A DNA stretch of 64,000 nt from Streptomyces sp. NBC_01217 (GTDB taxonomy: Bacteria; Actinomycetota; Actinomycetes; Streptomycetales; Streptomycetaceae). The position numbers and the translations under genes are program-made. Every line of letters starts with the position of its first letter. The first letter of the stretch is position 1. The notes under the pieces were generated by a model. The model did not search any database. It worked only from the letters and a program-made list of their open reading frames with translations, and was not told the DNA's origin. The stretch covers positions 7,009,501-7,073,500 of the forward strand of contig NZ_CP108538.1 of the NCBI RefSeq assembly GCF_035994185.1. The letters run 5' to 3'. This document shows, in pieces, positions 37,002 to 48,682 of the stretch.

Positions 37002-40000
37002 GTGATCCCTCTGTCGTTTTCGCAGCTGCGGTTCTGGTTCCAGGACGAAATGGTCGACGGGAGCGAATCGCCCGTCGCCTCGCTCGCACTGCGCCTCACC
37101 GGCGCACTGGCCCCGGCGGCCCTGCGCGCTGCGCTGGGAGATGTCGTGACGCGACACGAGAGCCTGCGGACCGTCTTTCCCGCGACGGACGGAGTGCCTC
37201 AGCAGCTGATCCTTGGCGCGGAAAACGCGGCCGCACAACCTTTGTTGACAATGCATCAGGTCACGAAGGGCTCTCTTGAGCGGGCCGTTGCGGACACCGA
37301 GGCGCATGTCTTCGACCTCGCGCGGGAGACCCCGCTGCGGGCCGTACTGTTCGCCGCCGCACCCGATCACCACGTTCTGGTGGTCACCGTCCACCACATC
37401 GCCTTCGACGGCTGGTCCGTGACCCCGTTCCTCCACGATCTGTCCCACGCCTACCGGGCCCGGCTGGAGGGGCGGGCCCCGGCCTGGGACGAACTCCCCG
37501 TGCAGTACGCCGACTACACGCTGTGGCAGCGAGAGGTGCTGGGCGATCCGGAGGACCCGAAGAGCCTGTTCGCGCAGCAGCTCGACCACTGGCGGGGGAG
37601 GCTGGCCGAGCTGCCCGATGAGCTGGTCCTGCCGGCCGACCGCGCCCGTCCGGCGACCGCCTCGCGCCGGGCCGGAACGGTCCCCGTCCGTCTGGACCCG
37701 CACGTACACAGAGGCCTCGTCGAGTTGGCGCGTAAGCAGGAGGCCAGCCTGTTCATGGTGCTGCACGCCGGACTGGCGGGTGTGCTGCACCGGCTGGGTG
37801 CGGGTATGGACATTCCGGTGGGCAGCCCGGTCGCCGGGCGCACCGACGCCGGGTTGGAGGGCCTCATCGGCTGCTTCGTGAACACGGTGGTGATCCGCAC
37901 CGACACCTCCGGCGCCCCGTCCTTCCAGGAACTGCTGGGAAGGGTCCGCGGAGAGGTGCTGACCTCGTTGGAGCACCAGGACGTGCCCTTCGAGCAGGTC
38001 GTCGAAGCCGTCAACCCGAGACGTTCCGCCCGGCGGCACCCGTTGTTCCAGACCATGCTCAGCCTGCAGAACAACGCGGTCGCCACCGCCCGGTTTCCCG
38101 GCATCGGCATGGAGATGCTCGACATCGACGAGGTCGCGTCCGTCTCCTTCGATCTGCTCTTCGACCTGACCGAGGCCGACGGAGGGCTGGAAGGCCGGCT
38201 CATCTACGCCGAAGACCTCTTCGACGCCGCCACCGCCGAGCGCCTGGCCCGTTCCTACGAGCGCCTTCTGACACAGGCAGTGGCCTCCCCCCACCGGCCG
38301 ATCGGAGAGCTGGAGATCCTGTCCCCGTCCGACCGGCGGACGCTGCTCGAAGAATGGAACGGCCGCCCCCACCCCATTCCCTCCGGCTCCGTCGTGCACC
38401 GCTTCCGGGAACAGGTGGCCAGTGAGCCCGAAGCGGTCGCGGTCATCTGCGAGGACACCCGGCTGAGTTTCCGGGAGCTGGACGCGAGGGCGGATCGTCT
38501 CGCCCGGCAGCTGGTGCACCGGGGAGCCGGTCCCGAACGCCTGGTCGCGGTGGCGATGGAGCGTTCCGCCGGGCTGGTCGTCGCCATCCTGGCCGTTCTC
38601 AAGAGCGGCGCGGGCTACCTCCCGCTGGACCTGCGGAGTCCGGACACCCGTCTGCGTACCGTCCTGGAGGAGGCGCAACCCTGCCTCCTGCTCAGCGACG
38701 TACCCACCCAGGATCGGGCCACCACGCTGTCGCGGACGTACCACGGGGGCGCCCCGGTACTGCTCGCCGAAGAAGAAGCGTCGTCGCCCGAAGTGCTCAC
38801 GCCCGAAGTGCCCTTGCCCGAGGCCGAGGGGGAGCACGCGGCCTACGTGATGTACACCTCGGGGTCGACGGGACGGCCCAAGGGCGTCGTGGTGACCCAC
38901 CGCAACATCCTGGCCCTGGCGACCGACCCCTGCTGGGCGGGCAGTGGACACGACCGCGTACTCGCGCATGCACCGCACTCCTTCGACGCCTCCACCTATG
39001 AGCTGTGGGTGCCGTTGCTGAACGGCGGCACAGTGGTCCTGGTGCCGCCGGGCGACTCCGTGACGGAGGCGCTGGAGCGCACGGCTGCCGAACACGGCGC
39101 GACCGGCGCGTTCCTGACGGCGTCCCTGTTCGAGACCCTGGTCGCGGGCAAAAGCCCCGTCCTGAGCGGGCTGCGCGACGTGTGGGTGGGCGGGGAGGCG
39201 CCGTCGCCCGCGGCCGTGCGCCGGATGCGCGAGGAGTTCCCGGACACCGTGCTGACCAACGGCTACGGACCCACCGAGAACACCACCTTCACCACCTGCG
39301 CGCGCCTGGACCGGACCGGCGGCTCGGAGGGGACTCCGCCGATCGGCCGTCCGATGTCGAATACGCGGGTGTATGTGTTGGATGGGGGGTTGTTGCCGGT
39401 TCCGGTGGGTGTGGTGGGTGAGTTGTATGTGGGTGGTTCGGGTGTTGCTCGGGGGTATGTGGGTTTGCCGGGTGTGACGGCTGAGCGGTTTGTGGCGGAT
39501 CCGTTTGGTGGGGCGGGGGAGCGGTTGTATCGGACGGGGGATCTGGTGCGGTGGGTGGAGGGGGGTGTTCTGGTTTTTGTGGGGCGTGTTGATGATCAGG
39601 TGAAGGTGCGGGGTTTTCGGGTGGAGTTGGGTGAGGTGGAGTCGGTTCTGGGTGGTCATGGGTCGGTGGGGCGTTGTGTTGTGGTGTTGCGTGAGGTGCG
39701 GCCGGGTGAGTGTCGGTTGGTGGCGTATGTGGTGCCGGTGGGTTCGGGTGTGGTGGAGGGGTTGGAGCGGGAGCTTTCTGTGTGGGTGGGGGAGGTGTTG
39801 CCGGATTACATGGTGCCGGTTGTTGTGGTGGTGTCTGGTGGGTTGCCTTTGACGGTGAATGGGAAGGTGGACCGGGCGGCGTTGCCTGTTCCGGGGTTTG
39901 CGGCGCTTGCGGGTTCGCGGTTGCCGGGTACGCCGGTGGAGTCGTTGTTGTGTGAGCTGTTCGCCGAGATCCTGGGGCTGCCCCGGGTGGGCGTCGACGA

Positions 40001-43000
40001 CAACTTCTTCGACCTCGGAGGTCATTCGCTGCTGGCCGTCCGGCTGCTGAACCGGCTGCGTTCGACGCTGAGCACCGAGGTCGTCATGCATGCGATCTTC
40101 GAGGCGCCCACACCGGCCGCACTCGCCGCCCGGCTCACGGAATCGGGAATCCGCCGAGTGCCGCTGCGGCGCCGGACGCGGCCCGCGGCCCTGCCGCTCT
40201 CGTACGCACAGCTGCGGTTCTGGTTCCAGGCGGCCGCGTCCGACGGCGGTGAGTCACCCGCCATCACGACCGTGCTCCGGTTCTCCGGGCCACTCGACTC
40301 CGCCGCTCTGCGAAGGGCGCTGCAGGACGTGGTGACACGGCACGAGAGCCTGCGGTCCGTCTTCCCCGTGGTGGACGGCACACCCGGGCAACTGATCCTG
40401 GACCCGGACGCCACAGCCGCGTACATCCATCTCGCCACACGGCACGTGAAGGACGAGGAAGTCGCCCGGGCCGTGGCGGCGGACTCGGAACGTCCCTTCG
40501 ATCTCGCGCACGAGATCCCGCTGCGGGCTGCGCTCCTCGCCGAAGGCTCCGGCGACCACCTGCTCGTACTGACGATTCATCACATAGCCTTTGACGGCTG
40601 GTCGGCGGGGCCCTTCAGCCGGGATCTGCGCACGGCCTACGAGTCCAGGCTTGCGGGTCGGCCCCCCGAGTGGGTCGAACTTCCGGTCCAGTACGCGGAT
40701 TTCACGCTCTGGCAACGGGAACTGCTGGGCGTACCGGAGGATGCGGACAGCCTCTTTGCGCAACAACTGAACCACTGGAAACAGTCGTTGGCAGACCTGC
40801 CCGAAGAACTGTCCCTCCCGGCCGACCGACCACGTCCGGGCATCGCGTCGCACCGCGCGGGCGCCGTGGCACTGCGGCTGGACCCCGACAGTCACCGGCA
40901 GCTGACCGCACTCGCCCGGAAGGAGGGGGCGAGCCTGTTCATGGTGTTGCACGCCGCTCTGGCGGGCCTGCTGCTCCGCTGGGGGGCGGGCACGGACCTT
41001 CCGGTGGGCAGCCCCGTCGCCGGACGCACGGACGAGGCGATGGACGACCTCGTCGGCTGCTTCCTCAATACCGTCGTCATCCGGACCGACACAACGGGTG
41101 CCCCGTCCCTCACCGAGTTGATCCGCCGGGTACGGGAAGTGGTGCTCACCGGCCTGGCGAACCAGGACGTACCTTTCGAGCGCGTGGTGGAAGCCGTCAA
41201 CCCGTCACGGTCCGCGGCACGGCACCCGCTGTTCCAGGTGATGCTCAGCCTCCAGAACAACGAGGCCGCGTCCAACGGGCTGCCCGGCTCGACCGTGGAG
41301 CCGGTGGACGACGGCCGCTGTCCGCCCATGCCCTTCGATCTGCTCTTCGATCTGGCCGAGGCGGACGGCGGGCTGGAGGGTCTGCTCCATTACGCCGAGG
41401 ACCTCTTCGACCGGGCCACGGCCGAACGCCTGGTGTGCCAATTCGAAAACTTCCTGGTCCGGGCCGCCTCCGCCCCCTCGCGCCCGTTCGGGGAACTGGA
41501 GTTCCTGCCCGCGCAGGAGAGGCGCACGGTCCTCGAAGCGGGCATCGGTCCCGTACGGGAGGTGGCGGCGGAACCGTTCCCCACGTGGTTTCGCAGGCAA
41601 GCGGCCCGGACGCCCGACGCGACCGCGGTGCTGTGCGGCGACACGGCTCTCACCTATGCGGAGCTGAACACGCGCTCCAACCGCCTGGCACGGTGCCTGA
41701 TCGCGCACGGTGCGCGGCCCGACCGGCTCGTCGCGGTGGCCCTGGAACGCTCCGTCGACCTGCTCGTAGCCGTGCTGGCCGTGCACAAGACCGGGGCCGC
41801 CCATCTCCCCGTCGACCCGAGGCACCCGGAACATCGGGTCCACACGGTGCTCTCGGACGCCGAACCCGACCTGGTGCTCTCCGATCTCGCCGGCCGTGCC
41901 GCGCTCGGCGACGACAGCTGGCTCGCCCTGGACGACCCCCGGACCTCCGCCGCACTGGAGAGTCTGCCGGACCGGGACCTGGGCGCCGATGAGATACCCG
42001 GCCCCTTCGCTCCCGACAGCCCGGCCTACGTGACCTACACCTCGGGATCGACGGGGCGGCCGAAGGGCGTCGTCGTCACCCATCGAAACCTCGCCAACCT
42101 GCTGGACGCGATGCGCGAGCGGCTGCCCCTGCTCGCGGGGGACCGGCTGCTCGCCGTCACGACCGTCACGTTCGACATCGCCCACCTCGAACTCCTGCTG
42201 CCGCTCAGCACCGGCGCCTGTGTCGTCATCGCCTCCCACGACGACGTCAGGGACCCCCTCGTGCTCGGCAGGCTCATCGAGAAGCACTCGGTCACCGCGA
42301 TGCAGGCGACTCCCTCCCTCTGGGCGGGCCTGGTGGAAGGAGCCCCGCAGGCACTGGAAGGACTGCGGATCCTGGTGGGCGGCGAGGCGCTGCCGGCCAG
42401 GCTCGCGGGCGACCTGTGCGCTCTGGCCGCGGAGGTGACGAATGTCTACGGTCCGACCGAGACCACCATCTGGTCGACCGCGGCTCGCATCGACCCGAAG
42501 AAGGCGCGCATCGACCGGGAGGACCTGGTCGGCCCGCCGATCGGCCGTCCGATGTCGAATACGCGGGTGTATGTGTTGGATGGGGGGTTGTTGCCGGTTC
42601 CGGTGGGTGTGGTGGGTGAGTTGTATGTGGGTGGTTCGGGTGTTGCTCGGGGGTATGTGGGTTTGCCGGGTGTGACGGCTGAGCGGTTTGTGGCGGATCC
42701 GTTTGGTGGGGCGGGGGAGCGGTTGTATCGGACGGGGGATCTGGTGCGGTGGGTGGAGGGGGGTGTTCTGGTTTTTGTGGGGCGTGTTGATGATCAGGTG
42801 AAGGTGCGGGGTTTTCGGGTGGAGTTGGGTGAGGTGGAGTCGGTTCTGGGTGGTCATGGGTCGGTGGGGCGTTGTGTTGTGGTGTTGCGTGAGGTGCGGC
42901 CGGGTGAGTGTCGGCTGGTGGCGTATGTGGTGCCGGTGGGTTCGGGTGTGGTGGAGGGGTTGGAGCGGGAGCTTTCTGTGTGGGTGGGGGAGGTGTTGCC

Positions 43001-44783
43001 GGATTACATGGTGCCGGTTGTTGTGGTGGTGTCTGGTGGGTTGCCTTTGACGGTGAATGGGAAGGTGGACCGGGCGGCGTTGCCTGTTCCGGGGTTTGCG
43101 GCGCTTGCGGGTTCGCGGTTGCCGGGTACGCCGGTGGAGTCGTTGTTGTGTGAGCTGTTCGCCGAGATCCTGGGGCTGCCCCGGGTCGGTGTCGACGACA
43201 ACTTCTTCGACCTCGGAGGCGACAGCATCGTCTCCATCCGTCTGGTGGCCCGTGCACGGGCCCGGGGCCTGGTGGTCTCCGCGCGCGATGTCTTCCGCTA
43301 CAGGACGGTCGCCGCGCTGGCCGGGCATGTGCGCGAGCGGACCCCCAAGCCGGCCGGAGCGGCGCAGGCGAAGGCCGTGGCCATGGACAGGAGCGACCCC
43401 ATCACGCTCACCCCAATCATCCAGTGGCAGCGCGACCGCGGCGGACCGGTCGACGGATTCCATCAGTCGGTGCTCGTGCGGACCCCGGCGGACCTGCGGA
43501 TACCGGAGCTGCGCAAGGTCCTTCAGACTTTGCTCGACCGCCACGACGCTCTGCGCATACGGCTGGAACGGAAGCCGGACTGGCGGCTCGACATACTGCC
43601 GCGCGGCACCCTGTCGGCGGGCGGACTTCTCGTACGCGTCGATGTCGCCGAACGCTCCGCCGCCGAACTGCCGCGGATCATCCGCGCGGAGACCGAGACC
43701 GCGCGAGCACGCCTCGCACCGGGCTCCGGACACATGGTCCAGGCCGTGTGGTTCGACGCGGGACGAGGACACTCGGGCCGGCTCCTCCTGATGATCAACC
43801 ACCTCGTCGTGGACGGGGTCTCCTGGCGCGTACTCCTGCAGGGACTGCGCACCGTGTGGCAGTCCCAATCCGGGGCGCGGACTCCCCCCGACAAGGCGGC
43901 GGACTCCTCGTCAGCCTCCGCCTCCTCCTCCGCCACCTCCTTCGGGGAGTGGAGCAGGATCCTGAAGCGGAACGCGCTCGAACGGTCCGGCGAGCTTGCC
44001 TTCTGGACCGGACTCGTCGAGGACACCGGCGATCTCGTCGAGGGTGTCGCCCTCGCCGCCGAACGCGATGTCCTGCGTACACAGGGAAAGGTCACCCGCG
44101 TCCTGCCCGCGGACCACACGGAGAGCCTGCTGACACGGGTGCCGACCGCGATGGGCACCGGCATCAACGCCGTCCTGCTCGCCGCGCTGGGCGAGGCGAT
44201 CCGGCGCTGGCGCACCCGGCACTTCCCGGCCTGCACCGCACCGTTCCTGGTCGATGTGGAGGGACACGGACGGGAGGAGATCGCCGACGACCTCGATCTG
44301 TCCACGACCGTCGGCTGGTTCACCAGCATGTTCCCCGTACGTCTCGAAAGCCGGGCGGACGCCCCGGCGGACGCCGCGCGGGCCATCGAGGACCGGCTCG
44401 CCGCCATGCCGGACAAGGGACTCGGCTACGGACTGCTGCGCTACCTCAACCCGGACACCGCGCCGACGCTCAGCAAACTTCCCCGGGCACAGGTCCTCTT
44501 CAACTACCTCGGCCGGTTCGACCGCCCGGACGGCACCGACTGGGGACTCGCTCCGGAGGCCGAAGCGGTCGGCGGTGGTGGCGATCCCGATCTGCCGCTC
44601 ACCCATCTCCTGGAGATCTCCGCGATCGCCATGAACCAGGACAACGGGCCGGAGCTGCACGTCACATGGGCCTACCCCACCACCCACCTCGGACACGCAC
44701 AGGTCGAAGAACTCGCCGACGAGTGGATCGCCGCCCTGAAGACATTCGTCACCGGTGCACACCAGAGGGGAGAGAGCGCATGA
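37002..44783 (+). CDS. NRPS C-A-T-C-A-T-E: valine-like residue, then glycine with epimerase domain
   Basis: A 2593-residue bimodular synthetase. Domains are C1 (HHIAFDG near 132), A1 (A3 near 616), T1 ([10 protein letters not shown] near 1007), C2 (HHIAFDG near 1193), A2 (A3 near 1677), T2 ([10 protein letters not shown] near 2072) and E (about 2130-2580). A1 pocket by eye is DAYFWGGTF plus Lys, close to valine codes. A2 pocket is DILQLGVIW plus Lys, a glycine code. The E domain keeps [28 protein letters not shown] and FNYLGRFD, with NHLVVDG where HHxxxDG is usual. T2 has the GGDS form typical before E domains. An E domain after a glycine A domain is odd. Both A domains share a near-identical G/T-skewed C-terminal part. 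GTG start with GGGAGG 9 nt upstream. Confidence 0.92.
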   Translation: MIPLSFSQLRFWFQDEMVDGSESPVASLALRLTGALAPAALRAALGDVVTRHESLRTVFPATDGVPQQLILGAENAAAQPLLTMHQVTKGSLERAVADTEAHVFDLARETPLRAVLFAAAPDHHVLVVTVHHIAFDGWSVTPFLHDLSHAYRARLEGRAPAWDELPVQYADYTLWQREVLGDPEDPKSLFAQQLDHWRGRLAELPDELVLPADRARPATASRRAGTVPVRLDPHVHRGLVELARKQEASLFMVLHAGLAGVLHRLGAGMDIPVGSPVAGRTDAGLEGLIGCFVNTVVIRTDTSGAPSFQELLGRVRGEVLTSLEHQDVPFEQVVEAVNPRRSARRHPLFQTMLSLQNNAVATARFPGIGMEMLDIDEVASVSFDLLFDLTEADGGLEGRLIYAEDLFDAATAERLARSYERLLTQAVASPHRPIGELEILSPSDRRTLLEEWNGRPHPIPSGSVVHRFREQVASEPEAVAVICEDTRLSFRELDARADRLARQLVHRGAGPERLVAVAMERSAGLVVAILAVLKSGAGYLPLDLRSPDTRLRTVLEEAQPCLLLSDVPTQDRATTLSRTYHGGAPVLLAEEEASSPEVLTPEVPLPEAEGEHAAYVMYTSGSTGRPKGVVVTHRNILALATDPCWAGSGHDRVLAHAPHSFDASTYELWVPLLNGGTVVLVPPGDSVTEALERTAAEHGATGAFLTASLFETLVAGKSPVLSGLRDVWVGGEAPSPAAVRRMREEFPDTVLTNGYGPTENTTFTTCARLDRTGGSEGTPPIGRPMSNTRVYVLDGGLLPVPVGVVGELYVGGSGVARGYVGLPGVTAERFVADPFGGAGERLYRTGDLVRWVEGGVLVFVGRVDDQVKVRGFRVELGEVESVLGGHGSVGRCVVVLREVRPGECRLVAYVVPVGSGVVEGLERELSVWVGEVLPDYMVPVVVVVSGGLPLTVNGKVDRAALPVPGFAALAGSRLPGTPVESLLCELFAEILGLPRVGVDDNFFDLGGHSLLAVRLLNRLRSTLSTEVVMHAIFEAPTPAALAARLTESGIRRVPLRRRTRPAALPLSYAQLRFWFQAAASDGGESPAITTVLRFSGPLDSAALRRALQDVVTRHESLRSVFPVVDGTPGQLILDPDATAAYIHLATRHVKDEEVARAVAADSERPFDLAHEIPLRAALLAEGSGDHLLVLTIHHIAFDGWSAGPFSRDLRTAYESRLAGRPPEWVELPVQYADFTLWQRELLGVPEDADSLFAQQLNHWKQSLADLPEELSLPADRPRPGIASHRAGAVALRLDPDSHRQLTALARKEGASLFMVLHAALAGLLLRWGAGTDLPVGSPVAGRTDEAMDDLVGCFLNTVVIRTDTTGAPSLTELIRRVREVVLTGLANQDVPFERVVEAVNPSRSAARHPLFQVMLSLQNNEAASNGLPGSTVEPVDDGRCPPMPFDLLFDLAEADGGLEGLLHYAEDLFDRATAERLVCQFENFLVRAASAPSRPFGELEFLPAQERRTVLEAGIGPVREVAAEPFPTWFRRQAARTPDATAVLCGDTALTYAELNTRSNRLARCLIAHGARPDRLVAVALERSVDLLVAVLAVHKTGAAHLPVDPRHPEHRVHTVLSDAEPDLVLSDLAGRAALGDDSWLALDDPRTSAALESLPDRDLGADEIPGPFAPDSPAYVTYTSGSTGRPKGVVVTHRNLANLLDAMRERLPLLAGDRLLAVTTVTFDIAHLELLLPLSTGACVVIASHDDVRDPLVLGRLIEKHSVTAMQATPSLWAGLVEGAPQALEGLRILVGGEALPARLAGDLCALAAEVTNVYGPTETTIWSTAARIDPKKARIDREDLVGPPIGRPMSNTRVYVLDGGLLPVPVGVVGELYVGGSGVARGYVGLPGVTAERFVADPFGGAGERLYRTGDLVRWVEGGVLVFVGRVDDQVKVRGFRVELGEVESVLGGHGSVGRCVVVLREVRPGECRLVAYVVPVGSGVVEGLERELSVWVGEVLPDYMVPVVVVVSGGLPLTVNGKVDRAALPVPGFAALAGSRLPGTPVESLLCELFAEILGLPRVGVDDNFFDLGGDSIVSIRLVARARARGLVVSARDVFRYRTVAALAGHVRERTPKPAGAAQAKAVAMDRSDPITLTPIIQWQRDRGGPVDGFHQSVLVRTPADLRIPELRKVLQTLLDRHDALRIRLERKPDWRLDILPRGTLSAGGLLVRVDVAERSAAELPRIIRAETETARARLAPGSGHMVQAVWFDAGRGHSGRLLLMINHLVVDGVSWRVLLQGLRTVWQSQSGARTPPDKAADSSSASASSSATSFGEWSRILKRNALERSGELAFWTGLVEDTGDLVEGVALAAERDVLRTQGKVTRVLPADHTESLLTRVPTAMGTGINAVLLAALGEAIRRWRTRHFPACTAPFLVDVEGHGREEIADDLDLSTTVGWFTSMFPVRLESRADAPADAARAIEDRLAAMPDKGLGYGLLRYLNPDTAPTLSKLPRAQVLFNYLGRFDRPDGTDWGLAPEAEAVGGGGDPDLPLTHLLEISAIAMNQDNGPELHVTWAYPTTHLGHAQVEELADEWIAALKTFVTGAHQRGESA
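39336..39988. repeat. G/T-skewed duplicated segment 2, copy A (GRINS-like)
   Basis: A 653-bp segment repeated at 42534-43186 with one synonymous difference (T at 39717, C at 42915). It covers A-domain motifs from the IGRP(M)SNT turn through A10 and the start of the T domain. Base counts for 39421-39480 are G 30, T 20, C 6, A 4, against C 24, G 15, T 11, A 10 in the upstream stretch 38041-38100 of the same gene. Confidence 0.92.
42534..43186. repeat. G/T-skewed duplicated segment 2, copy B (GRINS-like)
   Basis: The second copy of 39336-39988, 3198 bp downstream in the same gene. Homology continues with two more changes to the FFDLGG motif of the T domain. There copy A runs into GGHSLL and copy B into GGDSIV. 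Confidence 0.92.
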
Positions 44784-47700
44784 CCGCCCCGCACGAGACG
44801 CACGAGACGCACGAGACGCACGAGACGCACGAGACGCACGAGACGTGCGAAACCCGCCCGGCGCCACTCCAGCAGGGCCTGCTCTACCACACCGCCTTCG
44901 ACACCGGCGGACAGGACGTGTACACGACCCAGTTGGTCCTCGACCTGGAGGGGGAGCTGGAAACCGCCGTACTGCGCCAGGCCTGCCGCGTACTGCTGCG
45001 GCGACACGACAGCCTGCGCTCAGGGTACCGCACCGACGAACTCGGCGAACCCGTGCGGTTCGTGGTGCCGCAGGTGTCCCTCCCCTGGCGGGAGGCGGCC
45101 GTGACGGAGCACGATCCCGCCGTACGGGAGAAGGAGGCCGCCCGGATCGCGCAGGAGGAGCGCCTTCGGAGGTTCGACCTGGGCAGCCCGCCGCTGATCC
45201 GCTTTCTGCTGATCCGGTTTACACCGACGCGGTGGCGGTTCGTGCTGACCAACCACCACGTCATTCTCGACGGCTGGTCCACCTCGCTCCTCCTGGACGA
45301 ACTGGCCCTGCTGTGCGGGGCGGGAGGCGAAGCCGCGCGACTGCCCCCGGCCCCCGACTACACCTCCTACCTGGACTGGCTCGCCGACGCGGACGCGCAT
45401 TTGGACGACACCCGGCAGGCCTGGGCCGAAGCGCTGGACGGCGTCGACGGACCCACCTTGGTGGCACCGGAGGCCGCCGGGAGGGAGGCAGTGGTTCCGG
45501 AGCGGGTCCTGAGAACACTGCCGACCGCCCGCACCGCGCTTCTGACGGACCGGGCACGGCACTGCGGAGTGACGCTCAACACCGTGATGCAGGTGGCATG
45601 GGCGCTGGTCCTGCGGCAGCTGACCGGGCGTGACGACATCCTGCTCGGCATGACCGTCTCGGGGCGTGCCGCGGATGTCGAGGGCATCGAGACGATGGTG
45701 GGCCTGCTGATCAACACCCTGCCGGCCAGGGTGCGGTTCGGGCCCGATGACACCCTGCTGAGCGTGCTGGAGAGAGTGCAGGACGAGCAGATCGACCTGA
45801 TCGAACACCATCACGTGGGGCTGACGGACATCCTGCGCCGGACCGGCCTCGGAACGCTCTTCGACACCACAACAGCGTTCGAGAACTACCCCTCGGGGGA
45901 GGGGAGTTCCGCACTCGGGGGCGCACGGCTCGTCGGTGCGGGCGGGTTCGACGCCACGCACTATCCGCTGTCCCTCGTCTGCATGCCCGGTGAGCGACTG
46001 GGCATACGGCTCGACTACCGGTCGGACCTGTTCGACCGCGCGGAGGCGCAGCGGTACGCCGAGTGGTTCGTACGGGTGCTGGACGCGGTCATCGACGACC
46101 CCGGACAGGCTGTCGACGGGCTCTCCCTCCTGTCGGCGCAGGAGCGCCGGCAGCTGCTCGTGGAGTGGAACGACACCGGCACCGAGGTGCCCGGGGCGAC
46201 GTTGCCCGACCTGATCGAGGCCGCGGCTGCCGGGGCCCCCGACGCTCCCGCGGTCGTGCACGAGGGGTCCGTACTCACCTACGGAGAACTCGACCGGCGC
46301 GCCGACCGGTTCGCCCGGCTCCTCCTGGAACAGGGCTGCGGGCCGGAGACCCTGGTGGCACTGGCGCTGCCCAGGACACCTGACATGGTGGTCGCCCTGC
46401 TTGCCGTCATCAAGACGGGGGCCGCCTATGTGCCCGTCGATGTGCGCTACCCGGTGGACCGGATCGCGCATGTCCTCGCGGACGCCCGGCCGGGCGTCGC
46501 CGTTGTGGTCAAGGCCGTGGAGTCCCTGCTGCCGGACGGCACACCCCGCATCGTCATGGACGACGAGCCGGTGCTGCGGCACATCGCCTCCCGACCGGAC
46601 GGCGCCGTCCGGAACACCGGACAGCGCGCGCGACTGACACCTCGTCATCCCGCTTATGTCATCTACACCTCGGGTTCCACCGGGGTCCCCAAGGGCGTGG
46701 TGGTCGAACACGCCAATGCCGTCAATCTCGTCGCCGCCGTCCGGGACCGCTTCGGTCCCGCCGGGATGGCGCGGGTGCTCGCTTCGACCTCCCTGAGCTT
46801 CGACGTCTCGGTCTTCGAGATCACCACCACACTCGCCCTGGGCGGCTGCCTGGAACTCGTCGACGACCTCTTCTCGCTTCTGCAGCACGGCCGGTGGGAG
46901 GGAAGTCTCTTCAGCGGCGTCCCCTCGGCGATGGCGACCGTACTGGCCAGTGGTGACACGGAACTGTCGGCACGCCATGTGGTGGTCGGCGGCGAGGCGG
47001 TCCCGCGGAGCCTGCTGGACGAGTTCCGTGCGCGGATACCCGGCTGCGTCGTCTCCAACCTCTACGGACCCACCGAGACGACCACGTTCTCCACGTCGTG
47101 GCAGAGCCGTGAAGGACCGGACGAGGGTGCCGTGCCCATCGGCCGTCCCGTGCCGAACACCCGGGTGTACGTGCTGGACCCGCGGCTCCGGCCGGTTCCC
47201 GTCGGATCGCCGGGTGAGCTCTACATCGCCGGGGCGGGCGTCACCCGCGGCTATCTGGGCCGTGCCGCACTCACCTCGGAGCGCTTCGTGGCCTGCCCGT
47301 TCGGCGCCCCGGGAGGCAGGATGTACCGGACCGGCGACCGGGTGCGGTGGCAGGCGGACGGCACCCTGGTGTACCTCGGCCGCTTCGACGACCAGGTGAA
47401 GATCCGCGGCCACCGCGTCGAACCCGGCGAGGTGGAGTCCGCCCTGCTGCGGCACGAGCAGGTGGCGCAGGCGGCCGTGATCGTGCGGGAGGACCGGGCA
47501 GGCGATCCCCGGCTGGTCGGATACGTCGTGGCCGCCCGGCCGGAGACGGCCGTGCACGCGGCGGAACTGCGCCGCTTCGTCGGAGCGACCCTGCCGGACT
47601 ACATGGTGCCCGCGACTCTCGTGCAGCTGACCGCGTTCCCGCTGCTGCCCAACGGCAAGCTGGACCGGTCCGCGCTGCCCCGGCCGGTGTACGGGCAGGA

Positions 47701-48682
47701 GAGCCCCGGCCGCGGGCCCGGCAATGCCCGCGAGGAGATGCTGTGCACCCTGTTCGCGGAGGTGCTCGGGGTGGACGGCGTGGGCGTCGACGACGGCTTC
47801 TTCGATCTGGGCGGCCACTCGCTCCTGGCGACGAAACTGGTCAGCCGGGTCAGGAGAACCCTGGGTATCGAACTCTCCATCCGTGCCCTCTTCGAGGCAC
47901 CCACGGTGGCCGCGCTGGCCCGGCTGCTCGACGACGGCGGCAGCGGCACGGGGCTCGATGTGCTTCTGCCGCTGCGGAGCGGCGGCGGTTCACGACCGCT
48001 GTTCTGCGTCCATGCGGCGAGTGGCCTGGCGTGGCCGTACGCCCGCCTGCTCCCGCGTATCGCCCCGGACGTTCCGGTCTACGGCCTGCAGTCACGCGGT
48101 GTCGCCGACCCGGACTCCGCGGCGGCGACGCCGCACGACATGGTGCGGGAGTACGCGGACCGGATGCGGTCGGTCCAGAGAGAGGGGCCGTACCGGCTGC
48201 TCGGCTGGTCGGTGGGCGGAAACATCGCGTTCGCCCTGGCGGCCCATCTGGTCGAAGCGGGCGAACGTGTGGAATGGCTGGCCCTGCTGGACTCCTATCC
48301 GCCGCCGGAGACGACATCGCTCCCCGGCGTGGACGAGATGGGTGCCCAGGTGCTCAAGGGAATCGGCTTCGCTCCGGACGGCACACCATCGGCGCAGCTG
48401 TCGGCGCTCGGCGAGCGCGCGGTGGAAGGCGTACGCAGGACGGCGGATCTCGCCGTGGAGGTCCTGCGGACCACGCCCCCGCGGACATCGGGGTTCGACG
48501 TCATCCACTTCCGTGCGGCAGCGGACCCGGACCGGCCCCACGCCGAGCCGAAGGCCTGGGAGTCCTTCAGCGACGGACATCTTGCCGTGCACGAAATCGA
48601 CTGCGACCACTACCGGATGCTGGATTCCGCACCCCTCGCGGAAATCGGCAGAATCCTGGCCGAGCGGACGGTGGAACAATGA
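44780..48682 (+). CDS. NRPS termination module C-A-T-TE
   Basis: A 1300-residue final module. After a His-Glu-Thr repeat tail the C domain opens with [10 protein letters not shown] and carries HHVILDG near 160. That opening is typical of C domains that follow an E domain (DCL type), which fits the E domain ending the previous protein. A3 is near 626. The pocket read by eye is DVFSVGLTF plus Lys, which I cannot assign. The T-domain serine is in [10 protein letters not shown] near 1013. The type I thioesterase has its nucleophile in GWSVGG (Ser1144), acid in LLDSYPP and His in CDHYRML. It is the only TE domain fused to an NRPS here, so it should release or cyclise the product. The ATG overlaps the preceding stop (ATGA) behind GGGAGAG. 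Confidence 0.93.
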   Translation: MTAPHETHETHETHETHETHETCETRPAPLQQGLLYHTAFDTGGQDVYTTQLVLDLEGELETAVLRQACRVLLRRHDSLRSGYRTDELGEPVRFVVPQVSLPWREAAVTEHDPAVREKEAARIAQEERLRRFDLGSPPLIRFLLIRFTPTRWRFVLTNHHVILDGWSTSLLLDELALLCGAGGEAARLPPAPDYTSYLDWLADADAHLDDTRQAWAEALDGVDGPTLVAPEAAGREAVVPERVLRTLPTARTALLTDRARHCGVTLNTVMQVAWALVLRQLTGRDDILLGMTVSGRAADVEGIETMVGLLINTLPARVRFGPDDTLLSVLERVQDEQIDLIEHHHVGLTDILRRTGLGTLFDTTTAFENYPSGEGSSALGGARLVGAGGFDATHYPLSLVCMPGERLGIRLDYRSDLFDRAEAQRYAEWFVRVLDAVIDDPGQAVDGLSLLSAQERRQLLVEWNDTGTEVPGATLPDLIEAAAAGAPDAPAVVHEGSVLTYGELDRRADRFARLLLEQGCGPETLVALALPRTPDMVVALLAVIKTGAAYVPVDVRYPVDRIAHVLADARPGVAVVVKAVESLLPDGTPRIVMDDEPVLRHIASRPDGAVRNTGQRARLTPRHPAYVIYTSGSTGVPKGVVVEHANAVNLVAAVRDRFGPAGMARVLASTSLSFDVSVFEITTTLALGGCLELVDDLFSLLQHGRWEGSLFSGVPSAMATVLASGDTELSARHVVVGGEAVPRSLLDEFRARIPGCVVSNLYGPTETTTFSTSWQSREGPDEGAVPIGRPVPNTRVYVLDPRLRPVPVGSPGELYIAGAGVTRGYLGRAALTSERFVACPFGAPGGRMYRTGDRVRWQADGTLVYLGRFDDQVKIRGHRVEPGEVESALLRHEQVAQAAVIVREDRAGDPRLVGYVVAARPETAVHAAELRRFVGATLPDYMVPATLVQLTAFPLLPNGKLDRSALPRPVYGQESPGRGPGNAREEMLCTLFAEVLGVDGVGVDDGFFDLGGHSLLATKLVSRVRRTLGIELSIRALFEAPTVAALARLLDDGGSGTGLDVLLPLRSGGGSRPLFCVHAASGLAWPYARLLPRIAPDVPVYGLQSRGVADPDSAAATPHDMVREYADRMRSVQREGPYRLLGWSVGGNIAFALAAHLVEAGERVEWLALLDSYPPPETTSLPGVDEMGAQVLKGIGFAPDGTPSAQLSALGERAVEGVRRTADLAVEVLRTTPPRTSGFDVIHFRAAADPDRPHAEPKAWESFSDGHLAVHEIDCDHYRMLDSAPLAEIGRILAERTVEQ
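44792..44845 (+). repeat. Six tandem 9-bp units encoding (His-Glu-Thr)6
   Basis: Six perfect copies of CACGAGACG run in frame at codons 5-22 of the terminal NRPS, followed by a degenerate seventh unit (TGCGAAACC). The repeat sits before the first C-domain strand, where donor-side linkers normally lie. Confidence 0.95.

Noticed and set aside
36783..40091. Another long - strand frame (about 1100 codons) rich in His, Pro and Thr
   Set aside because: It is the antisense of the LLM and NRPS genes; its HHNNRHH-like stretches are the complement of the skewed repeat, not a protein.
44792..44845. Direct repeats as a CRISPR array
   Set aside because: The units are 9 bp, contiguous, without spacers, and in frame in a protein-coding gene.
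46600..47150. Piperazic-acid specificity for the terminal module (pocket begins DVFSV, as in some piperazate A domains)
   Set aside because: The second half of the code (GLTF) does not fit, and no ornithine N-hydroxylase or KtzT-like gene is present in the window.
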